A stretch of 64,000 nt of DNA from Triglochin maritima (lineage: Eukaryota > Streptophyta > Magnoliopsida > Alismatales > Juncaginaceae), in NCBI GenBank assembly GCA_963682175.1, contig OY821782.1, positions 31,207,741 to 31,271,740 on the forward strand, read 5' to 3'. Position numbers and translations under genes: made by a program. Under the pieces are notes generated by a model. The model did not search any database. It was not told the origin of the DNA and worked only from the letters and a program-made list of their open reading frames with translations. Below, one piece after another: positions 33,551 through 43,865 of the stretch. Position 1 is the stretch's first letter; every line of letters starts with the position of its first letter.

Positions 33551-33930
33551 GTTGTACGAGTGTTGTGGGGTTGGGGTGAGAGGACGCTTTAGACCCGGTT
33601 GTGTGGCCGTGACTGTACCGGCGGTGCCGTGTGTGCACGTGTGTTGTGGGGTTGGGGTGAGAGGACCCTTGAGACCCGTAGCCAATGATTTTCCGGCGGT
33701 GCCGTGTGTGCACGTGTGTTGTGGGGTTGGGGGAGAGGACCGTTGAGACCCATCGCCGATGATTTTCCGGTGGTGCCGTGTGTGCACGTGTGTTGTGGGG
33801 TTGGGGTGAGAGGACCCTTGAGACCCGTGGCCGATGATTTTCCGGCGGTGCCGTGTGTGCACGTGTGTTTTCGGTTGGGTTGAGAGGACCCTTGAGACTT
33901 GTCGTGTCTGATTGGACTATTCTTCATTCA
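33551..33930. repeat. 75-bp tandem repeat in chromovirus LTR
   Basis: About five units start TGTTGTGGGGTTGGGGTGAG and end CCGTGTGTGCACGTG. The middle three are close copies 74-75 bp long. The first has an extra segment and the last is diverged and incomplete. The units are G-rich on the + strand. Confidence 0.85.
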
Positions 33931-34429
33931 TGTATTTTCATTATTGTCCATATATGTGTTAGGGTTTGGCTACTGGGTTTCCTTCTGGAAACTCAGGCAT
34001 TTTATGTCTGCTTTCAGGCCGTGAGCAGCGGTAGAGGGTGGTGTCTGCGGAGGAGAGCTTCTGGGACTAGATCCTGCTTCTCCCTCTTTTGAGGTTGTTG
34101 TGATTACCTTGTATATTTCATCTTATAGCTTTTGATTGTAATCACCTCTTGTTGTAAACTCAGATCTATATATTTATATATATACTTGGTGCACCTGGTG
34201 TCTATCTTTGGTATTGTCCTCCGTTGATTGTATGTTTTATAGTTTTAAATTTTAGTGTCATTCATGTTTTATAACTTAGATCATGTAAAATACTTATGTT
34301 TAGTTTAGTGAGTTCATACATTTATTATGTTTATTAATGTTTCGTTTAGTTAAATGTTTGTTTATTTATGTTTATTTATGCTAAAAACAACTTATTTTGT
34401 TTAGTTAAATGTTTATTTATATTTAGTTT

Positions 34430-35340
34430 GTAATAACTCATCGACCCACTTAAGCAACTTGGACTTTAATAAGCTAAAGCAAAAGATTAGACAATATTTG
34501 CTAAGTCATTCATCATATAGGACTTTTCATTCATCGTATTTATTATTTATTTTACGATTTATGTTGTAGATTGCTGGCATAATGTACATAATCTATTTCA
34601 GTCATTATTCATTAAAAAGCACACATTAGTTAGTAGGACTTGCATTGGAACAAGAATGAGGTGAGTGTTTGTTTGGTGTGTTGTTTGTTAGATTAAGGTA
34701 TGAAAAACACCTATGGGCAGTCACCTATAGTAGATGAGGTGGGGGATTTCATCACCTTATCCTTGGCCCAAAAACCACTTAATAAACGTGCCTTAATAAA
34801 ATCAACATAAACGTTGGGCCCTAGGATTTTCGGACGCATTAAGGAGAGGAATCCGTTTAAGACTGTTACGGCCTGAACATCATTGCCCATATGGTCTCCC
34901 TGATATTTTAAGAATCTTCGGGTTCTTAATTTCCTATAGACTAGTGGTCCTCGCTGTTTAAGACTGTTTTTGCCTGAACACCATTGCCCATCTAGTCTCC
35001 CTGAGGTTTTAGGAACCTCCAGGTTCTTGATTTCCTACAGACTAGTGGTCCTCACTGTTTAAGACGTTTCAGCCTAAATGTCATTGCCTATCTAGTCTCC
35101 CTGAGATTTTAGGAACCTCTGGGTTCTTGATTTCCTACAGACTAGTGGTCCTCGGTGGGACCTCGAAGTCAGGCATCGTCTAGTGGTAAGGACCTTTAGT
35201 GGACTTTAGGCTTGCTTTTGCCTTGATTGCATAGTTAGGTTTCTAACCTTCCTTATTCCCACGCTAGATTAAGGATTTCATCTCCTCTCTCCCAAGTCAT
35301 TCTCTTCTCATCTTCATGTCTCCGGATCTTCTCATCTATG
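34430..35340 (+). other. Athila-leader-like module inside CACTA B
   Basis: The counterpart of 9050-10010. Readable landmarks are TTTCATCACCTTATCCTTGGCCC, GGGCCCTAGGATTTTCGG, GACCTCGAAGTCAGGCATCG and TCTCTTCTCATCTTCATG, matching the Athila leader (reverse complement of 25480-24760) in order. It contains three tandem copies of a ~100-bp unit, more than A (two) or the Athila leader (one). Confidence 0.8.
34852..35157. repeat. Three tandem ~100-bp units in the leader module
   Basis: Each unit runs from GTTTAAGAC through GCCCAT.TGGTCTCCCTGA-like sequence to ACTAGTGGTCCTCG. The same unit is present twice in A (9475-9570 and about 9748-9850) and twice in C (43628-43830). Confidence 0.8.
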
Positions 35341-35409
35341 AACACCTTCTTTTAAATTGAAATTTTATTTATTTTCTTCAATAATAACTATCATTTTCTT
35401 AATGTTTAG

Positions 35410-35990
35410 ATTGAATTGGATCGAGAGTGGATTCTTTCAAACTGATTGAGTGATGAGTATGAGAACGAAGTGAATATGTTCTTAGAGGTTGCCAAAAATA
35501 ATTCAAAAAAACAAATGAAAATGGATATGACAAGAAAGGTTTCAACCCAAGTTACAGACAGTGGATATGGCATGGAGAAAATGAATCATTTAGTTGTTCC
35601 AAGAATGACGAGGACAATGTTACTGCGGGAGATCACTTTGAGGAATTGGTTGAGGATATAGCTGAAAAGTTTTCGAGCAACCCCTATTTACTTGCTAGTT
35701 TGTTGAGTGACAATGAGAAGTCGTTGTATAAAGGTTGCACCAAATTTACTAGATTGTCAGTGGCGTTGAAGTTGTATAATTTAAAAGCAAGAAATGGTTG
35801 GACCGTTGTCAGTTTGACATCACTATTGAAGCTATTGAAAGAGATGCTTCTAGAGCATAATGAACTGCCGGATAGAACTTACAATGCTCAGAAAGTATTG
35901 TGTCCAGGAATGTATGACTTGGGATTTGTACGGAAGGAATGAATCCTTTCAGTAGTTTGAGTAGCAAAGGTGCAAAATGTCTTCTAATAC
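35410..35990 (+). pseudogene. CACTA B tnp2 remnant
   Basis: The equivalent of the A start codon reads TTG (35416-35418) instead of ATG. Behind it lie the transposase-associated remnant (DEYENEVNMFLEV) and the next block (35646-35940, EMLLEHNELPDRTYNAQKVL). A few bases of the Tnp2 core (TWDLYGRNESFQ-like sequence near 35920-35960) then join directly to the spacer before the second gene. About 5 kb present in A is missing. Confidence 0.75.
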
Positions 35991-36906
35991 ATTATAATTA
36001 TGACCAATGGATGTTTTGTTTTTCCTTTTTAATTTCTTGATTTTACCTTTTATAGTATTGTGGCTCCGAAAAATAAACCCACTCAATCCGAGTCTGAGGT
36101 CTCGAAGACTTCCAGTACACAAGGTCCTTAACTCATGAAGGAATTCGTGGGGAGAAGACATAGAGACGGTAAAGTTCCAATCTAGTTTGATGACCGTCTT
36201 GAGCCGATATGCATACTATCTAATAACTGGAAAAGTTATCTTGGGAGCCTAGCGAGGGCCAATGTTGACATTTGTTTGTCGAGTTGGGCCGAGGTTGATG
36301 ATAAGCTGAATGGCACAATATGGGATGACGTGGGGGTAATGAGTCCATTATAAAATTCTTTAGTTTTAGTCGAACTTTTGAGATATATAAATTAAAAATG
36401 TAAACCTGTTATAGCCAATTTTGAGTTCCAATCCAGTGACAAGTTGAAGAAAAGGTGTATGACATACATGTCTGTCCGTTGGAGGGACTTCCAAACAAAT
36501 TTAACAAACAAGTACATATTCAAAGAATACCAGGACAGAAATCCATGTGATATCTATAACTTTATCACTCCGAATGAATGAGAGCAATTCAGAAAATCAA
36601 GAGATAGCCCGGAGTTTGAGGTAACTGAGTTTAATTTAGAATATGAACTTATTAAGTTATTGTTTTAAATGATAATCTAATAAAATTTGCTTTAGGCCCT
36701 CCAAGCAAAAAACCAAAAGATTAGATCTTCTAACAAGTATACGCATTGTATGTCTCGAGCGGGGTACCAAAAGTTAGAAGCACAAATGATGGCTGAAACA
36801 ATTACCCTGAAGAAACAAGAGGCAATTGACTTCGGTATGAGTGAGGAGCAGGGAAGCAACTTGTCTCCTCCTTCCCTCGTAGCTCGTTGTGATTCTTGGA
36901 AGAGAG

Positions 36907-38292
36907 TGTTGAACGTTTTAATTAAACCGCAAGTGCACGGCCGCGATTAAGCGGTGGCAAGTACGGGTAGTCCTCAGGGAGGTGAGCAGCCTCTCGTTTG
37001 CACGAAATCAAGTGGCGAAAAAATGGAGAAGAGAGTTGATTATGCTACGCTACGCTACGCTACACTACAAAGTATGAAGTATGAAATGTGAAAGAAAGCA
37101 AAAAACGATTAACTAAAACTAAACTAAGAACGAAAGATGAGTGCTGGAATTCAAAAATGGGAAAACCCCTAAGGGGTGGAGTGAGTGCACACATGCAAAG
37201 AGGTGGGTGTTGAACACATTCTTTAAGCACAAATGAAGGTGGTGTTATCATGCATAGGAAGTGTATAAATGTTATGGCAAAACCTATCAATCTATTCACC
37301 AACCTAGTTGATTAGCATTTACATATACAAGTTGTTTATTTCAGAACCTAAACAAGCATGAGAGGTGTCTAATCATTTTGGCAAAACTCATCAAGTTATA
37401 AATTCTATACTAAACAAGCAAGCATACATTCATGCTTTATCAACACAATGGAAATAAAGTATTCATTCCATTCTCTAATGCATGTATGAACATCTACTCC
37501 ACCCCCAAAGGGGATGGAAGTACACACTACACATTACACTAATTATTGAACTAAGAAAGGAAAGCATATTAACTAAGCTAGATTTAATAAAAGACAATTA
37601 AACTAAAGCATGCACAAACAATAAAAGAAGAACAAAACAAAGAAAAAACTTTTTTGATAAAATGACTCACATTTCAAGTAGCATCCTCCTACTTTAGTGT
37701 GTGCTTCAAGGCCTCACTTTTAGTAGGAAGAATAGCCACTTAAAATATGGAGTGATTACAATAGAAGGTGAAGAGTTCTATTTATAGCCAAAGAAAAAGG
37801 CAATCTGGGACAATCCCCCGATGTGGGACTAAACATATACCACAAATAGACTAAACATCTTCTAATACATGTGCTGGAGAAATCTGAGCTGATCCAGAGT
37901 GATCTGGACCGCCAATTGGCGGTCCATAAACTTTGGATTGAGTTGGAATTTGTTGTGGGCTTTTCTTGGTGTATTTGCTGGTCTTGGATGCATTTACTTG
38001 GTTTGTTGGAACTCCGACCCGAATCGAATTGCTAAAATACTCCCCATGATGGTGTGGAGTATTCTGTTTTGCTCTTAGGTCCTTCTGTCTTACATTTAGG
38101 TCCATCTCCCTTGATCTCAGTCCCCAGATCTCACAATTCAGTCCTTTTTCCCAGCTTTTGGGTCCTTTTATGCTTCATCTCTTCAAACCTATTTATTCCT
38201 GAAAACTAAACATAAAACTCGTAACATAACATTGTTTAGATGAAAGATAATAGATACAAGATACAAATATAAGCATGAAATGATGTCAATCA
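36907..38292 (-). mobile_element. Solo LTR, Athila-type family
   Basis: The + strand runs TGTTGAACGTTTTAATTAAA to ATGATGTCAATCA, flanked by a perfect GAGAG duplication (36902-36906 and 38293-38297). The undisturbed equivalent in CACTA A (about 16655-16680) shows the pre-insertion sequence. TATA on the minus strand is at 37787-37779. It interrupts the CACTA B second gene. Confidence 0.92.
37779..37925 (-). promoter_or_regulatory. Solo LTR promoter: TATA plus perfect 20-bp palindrome
   Basis: GGACCGCCAATTGGCGGTCC (37906-37925) is a perfect 20-bp palindrome, about 120 bp upstream (in LTR orientation) of TATAAATAG (37787-37779). Confidence 0.7.
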
Positions 38293-38661
38293 GAGAGCGA
38301 GGGTAAACTCCAAAGGGGAGTACGTCACAGACAACTAGCAAGCGATCAGCTTGAAGATAGTAAGTTGTATCACTTGTATATGTTATTAAATCACATTCAG
38401 TAATTTTATATTTTTCAATTGTTGGTACATTTTTCGTGAAACTTTAGGACTCTCTGAAGTTGAGAGAATCCCAAGGAAAATTTGCTTCTGATGGCCGGAA
38501 TGACATTCTACGCGAAGCCTTGGGAAATTACAAACATCCCGGTCGTGAATTGGGTTGGATTGCGACAATATTATGGAAAGATTCAACGGTCAACTTCGTT
38601 GACAGTTCATACCAAATGCGAGCAACAAATTGCACATTTGCAAAATAAATTGTAACTTGTT

Positions 38662-38985
38662 ATGGAGAGACTTGATTGTGATTTGCCTACTTCTCCTGCC
38701 CACTATTGGATCGCCTCTTCCCCGGAGAAAACTCCTTCGGTGCATCCAGTATTCAACCCCGATCGACAATATGATTTCGTGGCTCATTCTCGAGAATTGG
38801 CCCTCACAGGTTGTCCTTCGTTTGGAAAGTTTGAGTATAGATCTAGATGTTCTCTATTTGTCGAAGACGTTGATCGAATCTTGGTGGGACACGGCCAAGT
38901 TTATAACATCTCTAGACACCACTTCACAAAGGTGGAAGGGGGAGAAGTGAAGGTTGCAGTGGGGAGCTTCTTAGACTCTGGTTAT
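38662..38985 (+). pseudogene. Probable downstream CACTA ORF fragment
   Basis: An open stretch beginning MERLDCDLPTSPAHYWIASS and including CSLFVEDVDRILVGHGQVYN and GEVKVAVGSFLDSGYV. I do not recognise a named domain. Its position directly behind the Transposase_24 segment and before where a Ulp1-like part would follow suggests it is the linker of the CACTA second gene. The open frame runs on to 39210, but from about 38990 it overlaps LINE-derived sequence on the other strand. Confidence 0.4.
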
Positions 38986-39036
38986 GTGAAGTTCATAACT
39001 AGACTCTACTCTAGGCTACCATATTCTCGTGACTAC

Positions 39037-39640
39037 CTAACATGCGTCACACCTAAGCTCATACGTTCTCAAAACCTCAGGGTCCTCTCGAATTTCCTGA
39101 ATTCTTGTGTCCATTGCTCTCACCACCTCCTTGATTGTCATACTCACATCTCCGGGTCAGCGCTCTCATTGTCAAAAATATTCCTATTTCTCTCTTGCCA
39201 ACACTCGTGAATGGTTGCAGCAAGAGCTTGTCGTATGGTGGTTCGTTGTGCTATATTTCCCCGGATTCCTTTCAGCCTATCCACCTCCACGTCACATGTT
39301 CTTCCCATCCAGCTCTAGAATCCGCGCATTTGGAGCCATATTTGCCTAGTGAAGCTGCATTCCCAGAAGAGGTGGATCAGATCCTCTTCCTTCTTTTCGC
39401 ATAGTGCACACTTGGGGTCATGAGTTGCACCCCTAGCTCGCATGAAATCCTTTGTCAACATCCGCCCTCACAGAGCTCTCCAAAGTGTGAGGGTGTGCTT
39501 CGGGATATGTCGGTAGTGATATTCTCTCCTCTAAAAGGTGAGAAAGCTCGGGTTACTCGCTTGGAACGCGAGATACTCACGGAACAACCACTTGAATAAT
39601 AGAAGGACATCCTAGTTACATTTTGAAAGCAACAAAGCAT
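39037..39640 (-). pseudogene. LINE reverse-transcriptase C-terminus (zf-RVT), truncated
   Basis: The minus strand reads HIPKHTLTLWRAL, stop, GRMLTKDFMRARG, then CALCEKKEEDLIHLFWECSF and RQIWLQMRG, the zinc-binding domain that ends plant non-LTR (L1-type) polymerases. A later frame ends TYELRCDAC with a stop at about 39037. Only the 3' end of the element remains, with stops and a shift. No poly-A/T tail or target duplication is visible. Confidence 0.75.
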
Positions 39641-40683
39641 GCTGTAGTGTGAGTTGTATGAGATTCAAAAGAATAAAAAAATAAAACAAAATAATAATGA
39701 TAATGATAAAAATCAAGGTGGCGCAGCAATTCAATTCCTACAAAAGCAAATGATGGTGATCTATGATTCTCCATGGAACAAAAATTTACACATTACACGA
39801 CTTTCCATGACTATCGTAAGGAATCATAGATCAATACAATTACTGGATGAAATAACAATATGAAAACGTAAGTCATGGATGTGAGCTTTTACAACAAAAA
39901 AGAGAGGAGATAAAGGAGGTTATATGTTTCGAAGAATAGGTTATGGTCACGGGAATGCTCTTGAAAATGCAAACAACGTCCCGTGGTTGTATACAGTTAC
40001 TACCAGGTAGCTTAACGGAATCAAAGGAGCAAGATAATAACTCAGGAAAGAATCTACTTAAGAGCAAAGAAGTGTTAGTTTCCCCTCACCAATCATCCCA
40101 CATATATATATTAAAAGAAAAAAGATACACAAGGAAATTTTCACGTAACCATATGAAGATTTGTTCGTGGTCAATAACGTCATGTGTTTGGCTTCAGAAG
40201 GAAATAGTCACGTAGCCATAGGACGTGAAAAAAATAAAAAAATAAAAAATAAATGGATGAAAATAATTTGATGGAGTAACTAAAATAAAATAAGTACCCC
40301 ATGTTTTACCATCAATGACCATACCTACAACATAAAACACGTCACCAAATATATCGGAACTAATTTTCTCAAGAAGTTATGATTCACAATTTTCATCATA
40401 TCTTCTTAAGGGGGCAAACTGTTGACACAAAAAAAATCTCAAATCAAAATAAATTTTCTAATGATCGTCGACCAATTGTCATCCCAGCTTAGTAGAAATA
40501 TATGCAATTTGGAATTCTATTGAGATGTAGACTAAGCAATTAAATCGAAATGAAAATTAAGGAATTATTAATCTCTTGATCTATGTTTATTAGATTGAAC
40601 ATGGAAATAGAGTCAAAACGTTAAGAGATGTGGAATATCACAAGATTCAAAGGTGAAAATGAAAATTTTCCATTAAATAAGAA
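39641..40683. other. AT-rich DNA without a gene
   Basis: No coding signal. A purine/TGTTGAC phrase at 40405-40425 (AAGGGGGCAAACTGTTGACA) resembles a polypurine tract beside an LTR start, but no LTR could be followed from it. Confidence 0.5.
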
Positions 40684-41181
40684 TCAAATAAAAAAATTGG
40701 ATTTTAAACATACACGTAACATGAGGACGTGGGTTACTATCGTATTTTCAAAAACAAAAAAAGAGGAGAAAAACAAATGCAATGCACATATATACATATA
40801 ATACAACACCATCTCTACCTCAACCATTTGATCCCACGTTGATCTCTTCTCAAACTCAACTGCAACATACTTCAAGCTATTTGATATATGATAATAGTTT
40901 GTGAAATATGTATCATGCATTTTTCTTTTGTGCACCATATAAATGTGCCAAAGTTCATGTATTCCTATAGCCAATGAAATGTATTATTGAATTTTGTTAT
41001 CATTGGCATTTTCTTTACTTAGCGTTACAAATGGTGACATGATCGTGACAATAGCGAGACATTCTTCTATAAAAAGTTGTAAGATGCGGAATTCCATCAT
41101 GAATTTTTGAGAGGTCTTCGCAACACCAATATATAATATAAAAAAACAAAAAACCCACGTTAAACAACTTCCCACCATCAT
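40684..41181 (-). pseudogene. Unidentified ORF with N-terminal hydrophobic segment, one stop
   Basis: Two open stretches (41181-40984 and 40974-40684) are in the same frame with a single TAA/TGA-type stop between them. The start MMVGSCLTWVFCFFILYIGV looks like a signal peptide or membrane anchor. The second part contains GIHELWHIYMVHKRKM and another hydrophobic run. I recognise no family. It is not obviously transposon-derived, so it could be a captured or decayed host gene fragment, or chance. Confidence 0.3.
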
Positions 41182-41194
41182 TTTTTCATATTGT

Positions 41195-41515
41195 ACATTT
41201 GGTGATTCATCTCCTCCAAGAAATTAAATTACTTGGACCGGTATTTCTGAGGTGGATGTATCTTTTGAGACGTACATGTGTGTTTAAGGGTTATTGTAAC
41301 AATAAATGGAGGCCTGATGCCAACATTGTTGAAGGCGACATAGCTAACCAAGGAGGTTGTTGACTTCGGTAGTGAGTACTAGACTCATACAAAAAGTGTT
41401 TGACGTCCTAAGAATCGTCACAAAGACAAGGTTGGAGGTAAAGGTACTTGTGGTGCAAAGCTGATAAGTCCAAAGGGAGAAAATATCTTTAAGGTGTATT
41501 TTTATGTTTTCTTCC
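41195..41515 (+). pseudogene. CACTA DUF4218-region fragment
   Basis: The translation keeps HLVHLLQEIKLLGPVF, RRTCVFKGYCNNKWRPDANI and VEGDIAN, aligning with 12200-12360 of element A and the minus strand at 4339-4043. It is then followed by KGTCGAKL-like sequence with shifts. It is an isolated scrap of another CACTA transposase gene. Confidence 0.7.
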
Positions 41516-41796
41516 TATTACCCACATTCCAAGCAAAATACTATCTCATTTTTACTCTACGTACAAGGAAAGGAAAGTAAGTAAATTAAGGTTTTTGATT
41601 TCTACGCTCTTCTTCTAAACCAGTGACATCTTTAGTTGGGTCACGTTCAAGTTGAGTCATTGGATTACACGTAAGTTCTATCACCTTACGTCATAAATGT
41701 GACCGACACTCTCATAAGATTTTATTTTGTGCAACACCAGCTAAAGGATAATAACAATATAAAGATTGCTCCGGATCTCCGGTGTTAGTTCGAAAG
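41516..41796. other. Spacer without a recognised feature
   Basis: Nothing recognisable lies between the CACTA scrap and the left end of element C. The last three bases before the element (GAA, 41797-41799) form its target duplication. Confidence 0.5.
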
Positions 41797-41834
41797 GAAC
41801 ATTAGTGCAGAATAGGCTTTACTCGTCGCCCAAT

Positions 41835-42145
41835 AGACGTCGACCGTTATAAAGGCCGACGTCTAGTAGGGAGAAGATAGCATAGACGTCGGTCGTTATC
41901 ATGGCCGACGTCTATGTGGTACTATAAACGTTGGCTATTGGAATACCGAGTTCATCCGACGTCTATAGGGTATAGACGTCGAACTATAGACATCGGGTGT
42001 TTGAATACCCTGTGCATCCGACGTCTATAGTGTATAGACGTCGACCTATAGACGTCGGATGTTATATACAGCCGCCGTCTATACCCCATGCATATAGACG
42101 TCGGGGTATAGACGTTGGATATCTATAACATCCGACGTCTATAGG
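41835..42145. repeat. Left subterminal repeats of CACTA C
   Basis: At least six units of the form ATAGACGTCGG...CCGACGTCTAT, several directly abutting, including a full inverted pair at 41883-41914. Confidence 0.85.
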
Positions 42146-42189
42146 TCTTAAAGAAATCGAACAGACTCATTTTCTGTCATTCATTTCAG

Positions 42190-42340
42190 ATGAAAACCCA
42201 ACCAAACCCTAGCCATCCCTTGACCGATCTACGACAGATCTGCACAGTCTCCGGCACCGCAGCGACGTCCCAACCTCTCCTCCCCTTCTCCGGCCCTCTT
42301 CTCCTTCTTCCTCCGTCTTCCTCCACATTCCTAACCAATG
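42190..42340 (+). other. CACTA C leader exon
   Basis: An open stretch starting MKTQPNPSHPLTDLRQ, similar in position and wording (ACCCTAGCC, TCTCC-rich) to 7200-7430 of element A, ending at a good splice donor (AATGTAAGTG). Whether it is translated is unknown. Confidence 0.5.
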
Positions 42341-43214
42341 TAAGTGTTAAGTTAGTTTTTGTTTGTTTATTTTCGGATTTTCTTATAGTAACGATTCTTT
42401 TCTATGTTAGTAAACTTCTCCTCTCGTTTATTGTTGGTGAATCCAACATTTCGATTTTTTGGCTTTCATCTTGAATAATTTCGTATTTTCGTGATTTGTA
42501 GTTCAACTTGACATTTTGGTTTTCTATTTGATTTGGTATCCGTATTCGTATTTTGTTTGGGATGATAAATGCATGATATAAATTTATGGTAGAAACTTTA
42601 CATGGTATGGAGAAAAAACAATGTCTGATTTTGCTGTTGAAATATGAATCATTTAGTTAAAATAAATCCTAAGCTTTCTATCTTACACAACAATATTATG
42701 CTATAAGCTTCTATCTTACAAAACCCAACGTCTGATTTTGCTATTAAAATGAAGTAAATGCATGAATTTATAGATTTAGCTTAATTAATTTTTTTATTGC
42801 AGAAAAAACATCCAACATGATTGTGAAATCCGGAGCTTTTTGTTTCTCACATGTAGTTACATTTTTTAAAGTGAAATGTCTAAAGTAATTTTGAATTAAT
42901 TCCTTGAAACTTAGATTCAAATGCGACCCTAGCTAATGCTTATATGTTTTTTCATAGTTTGTGAAATCCTAAGCTTTTTGTTTCTCACATGCAGTTACAT
43001 TTTTTAATGTCAATTATCTAAAGTAATTTTGAAATAATTACTTGTAACTTGGATTCAAATGCGACCCTAATAAATATTCAATTCTTAGTTAAATGTTTAT
43101 TTAGTTAAATGTTTATTTAGTTACATATTTATTTAGTTAAATGTTTATTTAGTTACATGTTTATTTAGTTAAATGTTTATTTATGCTTATGATATTCTTT
43201 TATTTAGAAAAGTT
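42341..43214. other. CACTA C intron-like DNA with 16-bp repeats
   Basis: AT-rich with no gene. 43085-43185 holds about six direct copies of a 16-bp word TTAGTTAAATGTTTAT, which is present only one to three times in A and B. Confidence 0.6.
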
Positions 43215-43865
43215 TTAATGTTTAACTCATCAACCCCCTTAAGCAACTTGGCCTTTAATAACCCAAAGCAAAATATTGGACAATATTTGCTAAGTCATTC
43301 ATCATATAGGATTTGCATTCGTCGTATTTATTATTTATTTACGATTTCTGTTGTAGATTGTTGGCGTAAGGTACGTAATATCTTTCACTCATCATTCATT
43401 AGAAAGCACGCATTAGTTAGTAGGACTTGCATTGGAACAAGAGTGTGGTGACTGTTTGTTTGGTGTGTTGTTTGTTAGATTAAGGTATGAAAAACACTTA
43501 TGGGGAAGTCACCTATAGGAGATGAGGTGGGGGATTTCATCACCCTTCACTTGGCCCAAAAATCACTTAATAAAATCAATTAGACGTTTGCCCCTAGGAT
43601 TTTCGGACGCATTAAGGAGAGCAAACCGTTTAAGACTGTTATGGCTTGAATGTCGTTGCCCATCTAGTCTCCCTGAGATTTTAGGAACCTCTGGGTTCTT
43701 GATTTCCTACAGATTAGTGCTCCTCGATGTTTAAGACCGTTTTGGCCTGAACGTCGTTGGCCATCTAGTCTCCCTAAGATATTAGGGACCTCCAGGTTCT
43801 TGATTTTCTACAGACTAGTGGTCCTCGGTGGGACCTCGAAGTTAGGCGTCGTCTATTACTAAGTA
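43215..43865 (+). other. Athila-leader-like module inside CACTA C
   Basis: The same module as 9050-10010, with two ~100-bp units (43628-43830), cut off at GTCGTCTATTACTAAG where the deletion joins it to the Ulp1-like gene. Confidence 0.8.

Larger units (their letters stand above)
16784..34245 (+). mobile_element. Tekay-like chromovirus (Ty3/gypsy), 5' LTR absent
   Basis: A plus-strand gag-pol with a C-terminal chromodomain-like segment, a purine-rich tract and a 3' LTR start identify a chromovirus of the Tekay/Del type. An 11-kb Athila-type element (16913-27947) is inserted in gag. Upstream of the gag start only about 45 bp of its leader remains before CACTA A sequence, so 5' LTR and primer site are missing. 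The 3' LTR also stops without a recognisable CA end near 34245, where CACTA B begins. Both outer edges are therefore breakpoints rather than insertion ends. Confidence 0.8.
32332..34245 (+). mobile_element. Chromovirus 3' LTR (right end unclear)
   Basis: It starts TGTAATATCCTAACCC after the polypurine tract and follows the end of pol by about 35 bp. A TATA box (TATAAAAGG, 32426-32434) and a CT-rich start region follow. The downstream part carries a CGGTCGACCG array (32740-33380) and a 75-bp tandem repeat (33551-33930). No TG...CA end or target duplication was found. CACTA B similarity begins at about 34245, so the LTR may be truncated. Confidence 0.7.
36055..38650 (+). pseudogene. CACTA B second ORF, Transposase_24 type
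   Basis: It shows the same order as in A: EFVGRRHRDGKVPI, stop, FDDRLEPI, NWKSYLGSLARANVDICLS, SWAEVDDKLNGTIWDDV, then RWRDFQTNLTNKYIF and SRAGYQKLEAQMMAE. The start codon corresponding to A is GTG. The gene is split at 36907-38292 by a solo LTR and resumes with KLRESQGKFASDGRNDIL and EALGNYKHPGRELG, the conserved C-terminal part of this domain that A has lost. Stops are present throughout. Confidence 0.75.
34246..38985 (+). mobile_element. CACTA element B, internally deleted, both ends missing
   Basis: The sequence is collinear with element A from about 8890 to 16783, but with most of tnp2 deleted. The left edge is a breakpoint against the chromovirus LTR. The right part runs further than A into the rest of the second gene and stops near a LINE fragment. 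No CACTA terminal repeats were found. A 1.39-kb solo LTR sits in the second gene. Confidence 0.8.

Noticed and set aside
33047..33862. A 271-codon minus-strand open frame in the chromovirus LTR
   Set aside because: It is made by translating the 75-bp tandem repeats and the palindrome array; repeated HTRHRRKIIG-type blocks mirror the DNA repeat.
40405..40425. Polypurine tract plus LTR start (AAGGGGGCAAACTGTTGACA)
   Set aside because: No LTR body, opposite end or target duplication could be traced, and no retroelement coding sequence precedes it.
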